Position numbers and translations under genes: made by a program
Notes under the pieces: model-generated
Told to the model about the DNA's origin: nothing
Databases searched by the model: none
Seen by the model: only the letters and a program-made list of their open reading frames with translations
Assembly (NCBI GenBank): GCA_963755825.1
Contig: CAVWLA010000002.1
Location: 1-64,000 of the forward strand
Length of the DNA stretch: 64,000 nt
Direction: 5' to 3'
From: DATBQN01 sp963755825
Lineage (GTDB): Bacteria > Acidobacteriota > Thermoanaerobaculia > Multivoradales > UBA5704
Shown here: in pieces, positions 8,186-16,690 of the stretch
Position numbering within the stretch: the first letter of the stretch is position 1
Layout: every line of letters starts with the position of its first letter

Positions 8186-8836
8186 GTGGCCGGCATCCTT
8201 CCCGTCGACCTCGCCGGTCCCGCGGGACGCCTGGAAGCCATCCTCAAGCAGCCCTCGGGAGCGCTGCGCATGGCGGCGGTGGTCGCCCATCCCCACCCGC
8301 TCTACGGCGGCACCATGCACAACAAGGTCGTCTACGCCGCGGCGCGGCGGCTGGAGGCCCACGGCGCGGCGGTGCTGCGCTTCAACTTCCGCGGCGCCGG
8401 CGCCAGCGAGGGGGAGCACGACCACGGGCGCGGCGAGAGGCTCGACATGGCCGCGGCGCTCGCCGAAATGCGGCGGCGCCTGCCCGGCCTGCCGCTGGTC
8501 GCCGCCGGCTACTCCTTCGGCTGCCAGGTGGCGCTCGCCGCCGGCGCCGGCGGCGACGCCGACCGCCTGCTGGCGCTGGCGCCGCCGGTCGGCCACTACG
8601 ACTTCTCGTTCCTCGAGCGATCGTCGGTGCCGCTCGCGGTGGTGAGCGGCGAGGAGGACCACCTCGCCCCGGCGATCGCGCTCACCCCGGCGGTCGAGCG
8701 CTGGCGGGGGCTGGTCTCCTGGGAGGTCCTCCCCGGCGTCGGCCACGACCTGGCCACGGACCGCGGCCTGCTCGACTCTGCCCTCGACCGCGCCATCGAC
8801 AAGCTGCTGCCGGCGGTCGTACCTTGGGAGACATAG
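8186..8836 (+). CDS. Alpha/beta hydrolase (dienelactone hydrolase/TEX30-like)
   Basis: 216 residues, GTG start 2 bases after the thioesterase stop. An HPHPLYGGTMHNKVV segment and FNFRGAGASEGEHD match the bacterial alpha/beta hydrolase family often annotated as KANL3/TEX30-like. The nucleophile elbow is GYSFGC (Ser near 114), the acid is likely in SGEEDHLAP and the His is in PGVGHDL. The substrate is unknown. Translational coupling with the thioesterase hints at ester or lipid turnover. Confidence 0.88.
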   Translation: MAGILPVDLAGPAGRLEAILKQPSGALRMAAVVAHPHPLYGGTMHNKVVYAAARRLEAHGAAVLRFNFRGAGASEGEHDHGRGERLDMAAALAEMRRRLPGLPLVAAGYSFGCQVALAAGAGGDADRLLALAPPVGHYDFSFLERSSVPLAVVSGEEDHLAPAIALTPAVERWRGLVSWEVLPGVGHDLATDRGLLDSALDRAIDKLLPAVVPWET

Positions 8837-8862
8837 CTCTCGCGCCGCCTCGGCGCCCGGTC

Positions 8863-8957
8863 GTGGATCCGTTTGGTCTCCTGCGGGCGGCCGCCCTCGG
8901 CCCCACCCGCCCATCGCGCCCTTCCGGGCGACCGTCCTCGGAACCAAAGTGACCCAC
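8863..8957. repeat. Dispersed palindromic element, copy 1
   Basis: About 95 bp of noncoding DNA between the hydrolase and the DUF2203 gene, matching 45791-45884 in opposite orientation. By eye about nine in ten positions agree. The ends form an imperfect inverted repeat of about 19 bp (GTGGATCCGTTTGGTCTCC against GGAACCAAAGTGACCCAC), as in REP-like or miniature inverted-repeat elements. No target-site duplication is obvious. Confidence 0.75.
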
Positions 8958-9002
8958 GACCCGCCGGCCGCCGCCCGCCGGGAGAGCTGGTAGCATCCCG
9001 CG

Positions 9003-9359
9003 GTGAGCGAACAGGCAGGCGACCGGCGGCCGGGACGGCGGATCTTCTCGTATGACGAGGCGCTCGCCATCTTTCCGGCGGTCCGCGACCTGACCGCCTC
9101 GGCGATCCACCAGATCGAGACCCTCCTCGTCGGCAGCCGCGCCACCGAGGTCCGCCGCCAGGAGATCGAGCAGGCGAGGGACCTCGTCGTCACCCAGTGG
9201 GTGCGCGAGATCACCGCCATCGGCTGCGAGGTGAAGGGGCTCTGGCAGGTCGACTGGGACAACGGCGACGGCTACTACTGCTGGCGGTACCCCGAGGAGA
9301 CGATCTCCTACTTTCACACCTACGAGGAAGGGTTCGCCGGGCGCATGCCGGTGAACTGA
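9003..9359 (+). CDS. DUF2203 family protein
   Basis: 118 residues with a GTG start. The N-terminal FSYDEALAIFPAVRDLTASAI and the C-terminal KGLWQVDWDNGDGYYCWRYPEETISYFHTYEEGFAGR are the conserved blocks of DUF2203, a small bacterial family without assigned function. A -10-like TAGCAT ends 6 bases before the GTG and there is no Shine-Dalgarno sequence, so the mRNA may be leaderless. Its 3' end overlaps the convergent gene by 40 bases. Confidence 0.85.
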   Translation: MSEQAGDRRPGRRIFSYDEALAIFPAVRDLTASAIHQIETLLVGSRATEVRRQEIEQARDLVVTQWVREITAIGCEVKGLWQVDWDNGDGYYCWRYPEETISYFHTYEEGFAGRMPVN

Positions 9360-9988
9360 GGCGCCTCCTCCCGCTCGTCCTCCTGCGCCTCCTGGCGGAC
9401 CCGCCGCCGCAGGTCGTCGATCCAGGCCGCCGCCGCCTCGCGGCGGGCGGCGCCGAGGCGCCGGCCGGCGGCGGTCCGGTAGCGCTCGGCCGGCGCCCCC
9501 GGATCGAGCTGCGCCAGGGCGCGGCCGAGCGGCAGACGGCGCTTCCCCGCCGCCATCAGCCGCTCCGCAGTCGCCGCCACCCCCGAGGCCTCGAGCAGCA
9601 TGGCGTCGTGGAGGAGAGCCTCCTCGCGCGCCGCCTGGGGGGACGCCGGGGTGCCGAGCCGGCCCAGCCCGGCGCGCAGCCGGCGTCCCAGCTCGTCGCC
9701 GACCCCGCCGCCGCGCAGGAAGAGATCGAGGCGGCCGCCGGCGCCGAGGGAGCCCAGCCGATCGACGACGCCATGGAAGAGGAGGAGAAGAGAGAGGAGC
9801 GCGGTCGGCTCCTCTCCCTCGCCGGCGGCGAGCGCCGCCGCGTGCCGCTCCAGGCGCGCCACGCGGTCGAAGCCGGCGGCGCCGTCGAGGCCGACGTAGA
9901 GCGGCCGCACCAGCTGCTCGGCCTGCCGCCGCAGCTCGGCGGACAGCCCGCGCCCGGCCGGCGTGGACGCCGCCCCGTCAGCCGGCAA
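9320..9988 (-). CDS. Conserved-looking protein of unknown function
   Basis: 222 residues, predicted helical, rich in Ala/Arg/Leu, no signal peptide. The start is probably TTG at 9988, inside the last codons of the upstream HAD gene (11-base overlap). A segment ALLHDAMLLEASGVAATAERLMAAG recalls the helix around an HD-domain metal site, but no full HD motif set is visible, so no function is proposed. Coding is supported by the unbroken frame, the overlap with the HAD gene and the amino-acid make-up. I do not recognise the family. Confidence 0.6.
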   Translation of the reverse strand: MPADGAASTPAGRGLSAELRRQAEQLVRPLYVGLDGAAGFDRVARLERHAAALAAGEGEEPTALLSLLLLFHGVVDRLGSLGAGGRLDLFLRGGGVGDELGRRLRAGLGRLGTPASPQAAREEALLHDAMLLEASGVAATAERLMAAGKRRLPLGRALAQLDPGAPAERYRTAAGRRLGAARREAAAAWIDDLRRRVRQEAQEDEREEAPQFTGMRPANPSS

Positions 9989-10673
9989 AGAGCTGCTCGA
10001 TCCGCTCGCGGCCGAGCCCGGCGAGGCTGTCGACGACCGCCTCGGCGCCGGCGAGGCGCGCCGCCGGGTAGGTGTGGGCGACGCCCAGGGTCCTGAGGCC
10101 GGCCTGCGCCGCCGCGGCGAGCCCGGCCGGGCTGTCCTCGATCGCCACCACCTCGTGGGGGTGGATCAGCCGCTCGGGGAGCGGCGGCAGGGCGTTGAGC
10201 GCCTGCAGCGCCTGGCGGTAGCCCTCGGGGTCGGGCTTGCCGGCGGCGACGTCCTCGGCGGCGACGATGACCTTGAAGCGCTCTCCGAGACCGGCCTGGT
10301 GGAGCGCCCCCTCGATCTCCTCGCGCAGAGCGCCGCTCACCACGCCGAGCATCCAGCCGGCCTCCCCGGCGGCCGCCACGAGCTCCGCGGCGCCGGCGAC
10401 GAAGGGGTAGCCATGGGCGCGGATCCACTCCTGGTAGTAGCTCGCCTTGCGGGCGATCAGACGCATCAGGCCGGGCATCGAGGCCGCCTCGCCCACCGCC
10501 GCGAGCACCGCCGCGAAGCAGGAGCGGTCGTCGAGCCCCAGGTAGCGGCGATGGTAGTCCTCGGCGCTGAGCGTGATCCCCTCGTCGGCCAGCACGCGCT
10601 GGAACATCTCCAGGTGGACGGGCTCGTCGTCGACGAGCACGCCGTTGAAATCGAGCAGCAGGGCGCGGAGCAC
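9978..10673 (-). CDS. HAD-superfamily hydrolase, beta-phosphoglucomutase-like
   Basis: About 231 residues from a GTG at 10673. Motif I is LLLDFNGVLVDDE, motif II VVSGAL, motif III the K of AAGKPDPEGY, and motif IV is VAIEDSPAGLAAAAQAGL. The four-helix cap of subclass I follows motif I. The second Asp of the DxD catalytic motif is replaced by Asn, which removes the usual general acid/base and leaves activity open. The gene is followed by the unknown gene in an overlapping arrangement. Confidence 0.88.
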   Translation of the reverse strand: MLRALLLDFNGVLVDDEPVHLEMFQRVLADEGITLSAEDYHRRYLGLDDRSCFAAVLAAVGEAASMPGLMRLIARKASYYQEWIRAHGYPFVAGAAELVAAAGEAGWMLGVVSGALREEIEGALHQAGLGERFKVIVAAEDVAAGKPDPEGYRQALQALNALPPLPERLIHPHEVVAIEDSPAGLAAAAQAGLRTLGVAHTYPAARLAGAEAVVDSLAGLGRERIEQLFAG

Positions 10674-10767
10674 GCGGCGATCATATGCCCGCCCGCCGGC
10701 CGCGCCGAGGGCGGCCGCGGCTCGGGGAAGACGGGGGCCGCCACCTAGGTTGTAGAGGTTCCAGCAG

Positions 10768-10796
10768 TTGACTCTGAGGTGCCGTCTCTCTATCTT
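10768..10796 (+). promoter_or_regulatory. Promoter of the Fe-S carrier gene
   Basis: TTGACT (10768-10773), a spacer of exactly 17 bases and TATCTT (10791-10796). This is close to the sigma-70 consensus and gives a leader of about 40 bases containing the GAAAGGAG ribosome site. Confidence 0.65.
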
Positions 10797-10841
10797 CAAA
10801 AGACCGGGCCGGCGCGGTCCGTCCCGAAAGGAGCGTCCGAC

Positions 10842-11234
10842 ATGGAAGGAACCGAGCTGAGCGGGAGCGGGCCCGACGGCGTCCCCCAGGTTGCCGGCGA
10901 GGATCTGCCGGTGCTGATCACCGCCAAGGCGGTGGAGATGGTCAAGGTGACCCGCGAGCAGGAGGGGATCGACGCCGAGCACGGGCTCCGCGTCGCCGTC
11001 CGCGGCGGCGGCTGCAGCGGCTTCGAGTACGCCCTCGACTACGAGAAGGAAGCGCGCTCGAACGACGTCATCTACGAGCAGCACGGCCTCACCGTGTACG
11101 TCGACGGGGTCAGCGCGCGCTACCTGCAGGGCACCACGATCGACTACGTCTTCGGCATGGCGGGAGCGGGGTTCAAGTTCATCAACCCCAACGCCTCCGG
11201 CACCTGCGGCTGCGGCTCTTCCTTCGCCGTCTGA
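10842..11234 (+). CDS. erpA: Iron-sulfur cluster carrier, A-type (ErpA/IscA family)
   Basis: 130 residues. The ATG lies 8 bases after GAAAGGAG. The core (from VLITAKAVEMVKV) has the three conserved cysteines: one in GGGCSGFEY and two in the C-terminal GTCGCGSSF. These bind and pass on iron-sulfur clusters. A non-conserved N-terminal extension of about 25 residues precedes the core. It is monocistronic with its own promoter. Whether it is ErpA, IscA or SufA in role cannot be told; ErpA is the usual name for a lone copy. Confidence 0.92.
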   Translation: MEGTELSGSGPDGVPQVAGEDLPVLITAKAVEMVKVTREQEGIDAEHGLRVAVRGGGCSGFEYALDYEKEARSNDVIYEQHGLTVYVDGVSARYLQGTTIDYVFGMAGAGFKFINPNASGTCGCGSSFAV

Positions 11235-11252
11235 GACCCTTCGCAAATGCGT

Positions 11253-11275
11253 CCGGCCGCCGTCCTGGCGGCCGG
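11253..11275 (+). terminator. GC hairpin after the Fe-S carrier gene
   Basis: Perfect 9-bp stem (CCGGCCGCC with GGCGGCCGG) with a 5-base loop, about 20 bases after the stop codon. There is no T-run, so termination is only plausible. Confidence 0.4.
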
Positions 11276-11380
11276 CGCAGCAGCCCCTCTCCAACGCCCT
11301 GGATTTTTATTCGGAATTTTGAATCGCCCGTCGCCACAGGGCGCGGCGAAGCCAGCTAAATCATTTGTTTTCAGCAGAGT

Positions 11381-11408
11381 TTGACCCGGGGACGATTGGT
11401 ACTAAACT
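11381..11408 (+). promoter_or_regulatory. Probable promoter of the TonB-dependent receptor gene
   Basis: TTGACC (11381-11386), 16-base spacer, TAAACT (11403-11408). It lies in a locally AT-richer stretch and would give a leader of about 45 bases ending in the AAAGGAGG ribosome site. Confidence 0.45.
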
Positions 11409-11461
11409 TGCTCCCTCCGTTTAACTCGAACTTTTCCCCCCTGTCTGAAAGGAGGCTGGGA

Positions 11462-14341
11462 ATGACGAAGCGATGGACCCTTGGGGCCTTGGCGGCCCTC
11501 TCCATCATCCTGCTGACCAGCAGCATGGTTCAGGCGCAGGTGACGACCGGTTTGCTGGTCGGCACCGTGACCCTGAACAACGGCGACCCCGCGCCGGGCG
11601 TCACCGTGACGGCGACCTCGCCGGCTCTGCAGGGCGAGCGCGCCACGGTCACCTCGGGCAACGGCGGTTACATTCTTCGCGGCCTGCCGCCGGGCGATTA
11701 CAGCATCAAGTTCGGTCTCGAGGGTTTCAAGACCGAGACCACCCACGTCAACGTCCCGCTGGGTCTCCAGGCGCGGAGCGACGTCAAGATGACGCCGGCC
11801 TCCGTCCAGGAGACCATCGTCGTCACCGGCGAGGCGGCGAGCGCGCTCGAGACCCCGACGGTCGGTGAGAACTTCACCAACAAGACCATCGATGCTCTGG
11901 CCACCCCGCGCGACCTCGCGGGCATCGCCTCCCTCGCTCCTGGCGTCAGCAGCAACACGCCGCTCGCCGGCCAGCTGAGCATCAGCGGCGGCCTGCCGTA
12001 CGACAACCTGTTCATGATCAACGGCGTCGACGTCAACGACAACGTCTTCGGCAACCCCAACAACCTCTTCATCGAAGACGCCATCAACGAGACCGAGGTC
12101 GTCTCCAACGCGGTCTCGGCCGAGTACGGCCGCTTCGGCGGTGGTCTCGTCAACGCCGTCACCAAGAGCGGCGGCAACACCTTCTCGGGCACCTTCCGCA
12201 CCGACCTGACCAACCCGTCGTGGCGCGAGAACACCCCGCTCGAGGACAGCAAGGGCATCAACCGCCTCAACAAGACCAACGAGGTCTATTCGGCGACCCT
12301 CGGCGGCTACATCGTCAAGGACAAGCTGTGGTTCTTCGCCGCCGGCCGCAACGCCAAGACCGACAACATCACCTCCCTGAGCTTCACCGGGATCTCGGTC
12401 GACGAGCCGCGCAACGACAAGCGGTACGAGGGCAAGTTGACCGCCAACATCTCGGACAACCACTCCCTCCAGGTGAGCTACATCAAGAACGACACCGATC
12501 AGGTGCAGCAGCCGATCGGCGGCGCTCTGACGCCGAACGTCCTCATCCACCCGAAGTACCCCAACGACCTCAAGGTCGGCCACTACTCGGGCGTCCTCGG
12601 GCCGCAGTTCTTCGTCGAGGCCCAGTACTCCGAGAAGAAGTTCGAGTTCACCAACAGCGGTGGCACGGACACCGACATCCACGCCTCCCCCTTCACCTGC
12701 GTCAGCGTGGGCTGCCTCTACAACGGGCCCTACTTCGACGCCACCGACCCGGAGTCCCGCAACAACAAGCAGGCTTCGGCGAGCGCCTCGTACTTCCTCA
12801 ACGCCGGCTCGTGGGGCAGCCATGACCTCAAGCTCGGCGGCGAGGACTTCAAGAACGTCCGCACCGGCGGCAACTCGCAGTCGCCCTCGGGCTACGTGTT
12901 CAACACCGACTTCCTGATGGATCCGTCCGGCGCGCCGGTCTTCGATTCCAAGGGCAACGTCATCCCGGTCTTCACCCCGGGCTTCGGCTTCAACACCTTC
13001 CTCATCTTCTGGGACGCCAAGCGCGGCTCGGAGTTCCAGGCGCGGACCGATTCCGCGTACCTCAACGACTCCTGGAAGCTCAACCAGCACTGGTCGTTCA
13101 ACCTCGGCGTGCGCTACGAGAAGACCAACAACTCGGGCACCGACAAGGTGAACACCATCAATGCCAGCAGCATCGTGCCCCGCCTCGGCGCCACCTATGA
13201 CGCCCTCGGCAACGGCAAGTACATCTTCCAGGGCAGCTACGCCGAGTACCAGAGCGCCTACAACCTGGCCCTCTTCACCAACGGCACGAGCACCGGCAAC
13301 CCGGGCTACCTCTACGGCCCGTACATCGGCCCGGCCGGCCAGGGCGTCGACTTCGCTCCGGGCTTCGACCCGAAGAACTACGCCCTCATCTTCTCCGGCT
13401 CGCCGACGCAGAACACCGCGTTCGCGAAGGACGTCACCTCGCCGCTCACCAAGGAGTACAGCTTCTCGATCGGCACGCAGCTCCCCAAGGCGGGCTACCT
13501 CCGCCTGACCTACCAGAACCGCAAGGTCACCGATTTCCTCGAGGCCTTCACCACCATCGACAACGGCTCGAAGACGATCGTCGTCAATGGCGTCACGGCC
13601 CCGGCGGACATCACCATCTACAAGAACAGCAACGACGCCGTGCGCGAGTACCAGGCGCTGCTCCTCCAGGGGCGCTACTCGTTCACCCCCCAGTGGTCCA
13701 TCGAGGGCAACTGGACGCACGAGCTGAAGAACGACGGTAACTACGAGAGCCAGGTCGGCCAGACCATCGGCACGTCGGGCATCGGTTTCAAGCCGGAGTT
13801 CTTCGAGGCGAACCGCAACTACCCGGTCGGCCACCTGTCGGGCTACGAGGCGGACGTCGCTCGCCTGTGGACCATCTACAACCTCGGCCTGGGCCGCGCG
13901 GGCGACCTGTCGCTCTCGCTCCTCGGCCAGTACAACTCGCCGTACACCTACTCGCTGGCGGCTTCCAGCGTCGCTCTGACCCCGACGCAGGTCTCCAAGA
14001 ACCCGGGCTACGTGCAGGTGCCGGGAACTCAGACCCTCTACTTCGGGTCGCGCGGCAGCCAGAACTACAACTCGTGGTCGACCTTCGACTTCGCGGCGCG
14101 GTACAGCATTCCGTTCTTCCGCTCGCTGGGTCCGTGGGCCAAGCTCGACTTCCGCAACATCCTCAACGACACCACGCTCATCACCTTCAACACGACGGTG
14201 CGGCCGGACCCGAACTCCCCCAAGGATGCTTTCGGTCTCCCGACTGGCTTCATCAAGAGCGTGAACTTCGGCAAGGCCATCAACACGGGCAGCTACGACA
14301 CTCCGCGTGAGTATCGCTTCTCGCTCGGCATCAGCTTCTAA
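11462..14341 (+). CDS. TonB-dependent receptor with carboxypeptidase-regulatory domain (Oar-like)
   Basis: 959-residue outer-membrane beta-barrel. The ATG at 11462 follows AAAGGAGG. A signal peptide ends near AQA (about residue 25). A carboxypeptidase-regulatory beta-sandwich follows at about residues 28-110 (GTVTLNNGDPAPGVTVTATSP), then a plug domain at about 120-240 (TIVVTGEAAS, INGVDVNDNVFG, AEYGRFGGGLVNAVTKSG) and a 22-strand-type barrel. The protein ends in FSLGISF, with the terminal aromatic needed for barrel insertion. This is the acidobacterial/myxobacterial Oar architecture, used for uptake of large substrates or for surface adhesion. The gene is monocistronic with its own promoter and terminator, and codon use is very regular, suggesting high expression. 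Confidence 0.95.
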   Translation: MTKRWTLGALAALSIILLTSSMVQAQVTTGLLVGTVTLNNGDPAPGVTVTATSPALQGERATVTSGNGGYILRGLPPGDYSIKFGLEGFKTETTHVNVPLGLQARSDVKMTPASVQETIVVTGEAASALETPTVGENFTNKTIDALATPRDLAGIASLAPGVSSNTPLAGQLSISGGLPYDNLFMINGVDVNDNVFGNPNNLFIEDAINETEVVSNAVSAEYGRFGGGLVNAVTKSGGNTFSGTFRTDLTNPSWRENTPLEDSKGINRLNKTNEVYSATLGGYIVKDKLWFFAAGRNAKTDNITSLSFTGISVDEPRNDKRYEGKLTANISDNHSLQVSYIKNDTDQVQQPIGGALTPNVLIHPKYPNDLKVGHYSGVLGPQFFVEAQYSEKKFEFTNSGGTDTDIHASPFTCVSVGCLYNGPYFDATDPESRNNKQASASASYFLNAGSWGSHDLKLGGEDFKNVRTGGNSQSPSGYVFNTDFLMDPSGAPVFDSKGNVIPVFTPGFGFNTFLIFWDAKRGSEFQARTDSAYLNDSWKLNQHWSFNLGVRYEKTNNSGTDKVNTINASSIVPRLGATYDALGNGKYIFQGSYAEYQSAYNLALFTNGTSTGNPGYLYGPYIGPAGQGVDFAPGFDPKNYALIFSGSPTQNTAFAKDVTSPLTKEYSFSIGTQLPKAGYLRLTYQNRKVTDFLEAFTTIDNGSKTIVVNGVTAPADITIYKNSNDAVREYQALLLQGRYSFTPQWSIEGNWTHELKNDGNYESQVGQTIGTSGIGFKPEFFEANRNYPVGHLSGYEADVARLWTIYNLGLGRAGDLSLSLLGQYNSPYTYSLAASSVALTPTQVSKNPGYVQVPGTQTLYFGSRGSQNYNSWSTFDFAARYSIPFFRSLGPWAKLDFRNILNDTTLITFNTTVRPDPNSPKDAFGLPTGFIKSVNFGKAINTGSYDTPREYRFSLGISF

Positions 14342-14366
14342 GCCGAACACCGTCGGTTGATTGATC

Positions 14367-14397
14367 CGGGGCGGCCTCGCGGCCGCCCCGTTTTTTT
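14367..14397 (+). terminator. Rho-independent terminator of the TonB-receptor gene
   Basis: Perfect 10-bp GC stem (CGGGGCGGCC with GGCCGCCCCG), four-base TCGC loop, then seven T. It lies 25 bases after the receptor stop and is the clearest intrinsic terminator in the window. Confidence 0.93.
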
Positions 14398-14473
14398 AGA
14401 GCCGCGGCCGCGAGGCCGCCGCGGAGCGGTCTGTTAAGATCCGATGCCGCCAGACGTCGCCTCCCGGCACCCC

Positions 14474-16690
14474 ATGCAGCGGTCCGTTCCCATCCTCGTC
14501 CTCCTGTCGCTCGGCGGGCTCGCCCTCGCCGGCTGCGGCGGACCGCGCGCCCACCACGTCGCGCCGGCGGGGACGCCGGTCCTCCTCATCTCGATCGACA
14601 CCCTGCGCGCCGACCACCTGCCCGCCTACGGCTATCGCGGCGTCGAGACGCCGGCGATCGATCGGCTGCGGCGCGACGCGGTGCTGTTCGAGAACGCCTA
14701 TACCGCGGTGCCGCTGACCTTGCCCTCGCACTGCTCGATCCTCACCGGCCTGCCGCCGGCCGGCCACGGCGTGCGCGACAACATCGGCTACCGCCTGGAC
14801 ACCGCGCGAACGCCGACGCTCGCCGACCGCCTGCGGCCGCTGGGCTACGCCACCGGCGCGGCGGTCTCCGCCTACGTGCTGCGCGGCGCGACCGGCCTCG
14901 GCGCCGCCTTCGACCGCTACGACGACGGCATCGAGTTCGTCGCCGACGAGACGCTCGGACAGCTGCAGCGCCCGGCGACGGAGACGGCGCGCGCCGCGGC
15001 GGCCTGGATCGACGCCCACCGCGCGCAGCCGTTCTTCTACTTCGTCCACTTCTACGAGCCGCACGCGCCCTACGAGCCGCCCGAGCCGTGGAAGAGCCGC
15101 TACCGCGAGCGCCCGTACGACGGCGAGATCGCCACCGTCGACGCCGCGGTCGGCGTGCTCCTCGATCACCTGCGGCAGATCGGCGTCTACGACCGCGCCG
15201 TCGTCGTGCTGCTCGCCGACCACGGCGAGGGGCTGGGCGACCACGGCGAGAAGGAGCACGGCGTGCTCCTCTACCGCGAGACGATCCGCGTGCCGCTTTT
15301 ACTCAAGCTGCCGCTCAAGCTACAGGCGGCGAGCGCCGCGGCGCCGGCGGCGGGCCGCCCGGGCGGCCGCGTGACGCCGCCGGTCAGCCTCCTCGACGTC
15401 GTCCCCACGGTCGCCGAGATCCTCGGCCTCGAGCCTCCCGCCGGGCTGCCCGGCCGCTCGCTGCTGGCGACCGAGCGGCAGCCGGCGGACGCCGCGCGCC
15501 GCCTCTACAGCGAGACCTTCTACCCCCGCCTCCACTTCGGCTGGAGCGCGCTGACCGCCCTCACCGGCGCGCGCTACTCCTACATCGAAGGTCCCGATCC
15601 CGAGCTCTACGACCTCGCCGCCGACCCCGGCGAGCGCGACAACATCCGCGACCGCGAGCGCCGCGTCTACGCCGACATGAAGCGCGAGCTCGCCACCCAC
15701 GCCGCCGAGCTGGCGGCGCCGGAGAAGGCCTCGGCGGAGGACGCCGCCAAGCTCGCCTCGCTCGGCTACTCCGCCCACGCGGTGAAGGCCGGCGCCGGCC
15801 CGCTCCCCGATCCCAAGCGGGCGATCGCCGCCCTGCCGCTGGTCAAGAAGGCCTACGAGACGGCCGCCGCCGGCGATCACGCCGGCGCCATCGCCATTCT
15901 CGCCGACCTCGTCGGCCGCTACCCGGCGATGCTCGACGCCCGCTTCCAGCTCGCCTCGAACCTCGCCGCCGTCGGCCGCTACGAGGAGGCGCTGGCGCAG
16001 TACGACAAGGCGATCGAGTACGCCCCGGCGGCGGCCGACGGCATGCTGCTCGAGAAGGGGCGCATCGACCTCCGGCTGGCGCGGTACGACGAGGCGGAGA
16101 AGTACGCCCGCGCCGCCCTGCCGGCGATGCCGGCCGAGGCGCACGAGCTGCTGGGCAGCGTCGCCCTGGCGCGCGGCGCGGTCGACGCGGCGCTCGCCGA
16201 GGCGGAGCTCGCCGTGCACGCCGAGGCGGTGCCGCGCGCCGACTCCCTCCTCCTCCTGGCGCAGGTCCACCTGCAGCGCAACGAGCCGGCGCCGGCTCTC
16301 GCGCTGCTCGAGCCGCTGCACCAGAAGGTCGCCGCGGGCCACGCGCCCATGCCCTCGCTCGAGTTCCTGCGCGGCGACGCCCTCGCCCGGCTGGCGAGGA
16401 ACGACGAGGCCGAGGCCGCCTTCCGCGCCTCGATCCGCCTCTATCCGCGCGACTGGCGGGCCTACACCAGCCTGGCGTTCCTCTATGCCTCCGAGCGGCG
16501 GGGGAACGACATCGATCCGGTGCTCGACGCCATGGTGGCGGCGAACCCAGGGCGCGACACCTATCTCGCCGCCGCGGCGGCCGCCGAGCGGCTGGGCAAC
16601 GCCGAGGCCGGCCGCGCCTGGCGGCAGCGCGCCGAGGCGGCGGCGCGGCCGGCAGCCCGATCTGCAACCGACACCGCGGGGGGCACCTAG
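14474..16690 (+). CDS. Secreted sulfatase-fold lipoprotein with C-terminal TPR repeats
   Basis: About 738 residues from ATG 14474; an ATG at 14444 lies only 3 bases past a -10-like TAAGAT. A lipoprotein signal with lipobox LAGC (Cys 21) is followed by an alkaline-phosphatase/sulfatase domain (about 35-400). Metal-site elements are LISIDTLRADHL and ADHGEGLGDHGEKEHG. At the position of the formylglycine Cys/Ser the motif reads T-L-P-S-H (Thr 82, His 86 instead of Arg), so it is probably not a classical formylglycine sulfatase. After about residue 440, TPR-like helix pairs run to the C-terminus (RFQLASNLAAVGRYEEALAQ and similar). It is the first gene of a three-gene operon. Confidence 0.9.
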   Translation: MQRSVPILVLLSLGGLALAGCGGPRAHHVAPAGTPVLLISIDTLRADHLPAYGYRGVETPAIDRLRRDAVLFENAYTAVPLTLPSHCSILTGLPPAGHGVRDNIGYRLDTARTPTLADRLRPLGYATGAAVSAYVLRGATGLGAAFDRYDDGIEFVADETLGQLQRPATETARAAAAWIDAHRAQPFFYFVHFYEPHAPYEPPEPWKSRYRERPYDGEIATVDAAVGVLLDHLRQIGVYDRAVVVLLADHGEGLGDHGEKEHGVLLYRETIRVPLLLKLPLKLQAASAAAPAAGRPGGRVTPPVSLLDVVPTVAEILGLEPPAGLPGRSLLATERQPADAARRLYSETFYPRLHFGWSALTALTGARYSYIEGPDPELYDLAADPGERDNIRDRERRVYADMKRELATHAAELAAPEKASAEDAAKLASLGYSAHAVKAGAGPLPDPKRAIAALPLVKKAYETAAAGDHAGAIAILADLVGRYPAMLDARFQLASNLAAVGRYEEALAQYDKAIEYAPAAADGMLLEKGRIDLRLARYDEAEKYARAALPAMPAEAHELLGSVALARGAVDAALAEAELAVHAEAVPRADSLLLLAQVHLQRNEPAPALALLEPLHQKVAAGHAPMPSLEFLRGDALARLARNDEAEAAFRASIRLYPRDWRAYTSLAFLYASERRGNDIDPVLDAMVAANPGRDTYLAAAAAAERLGNAEAGRAWRQRAEAAARPAARSATDTAGGT

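Noticed and set aside
11402..14350. Very long open frame antisense to the TonB receptor gene
   Set aside because: A shadow of strong GC bias at third positions; the product is Arg/Val/Gly/Ala-rich without domains, while the sense strand encodes a clear receptor.
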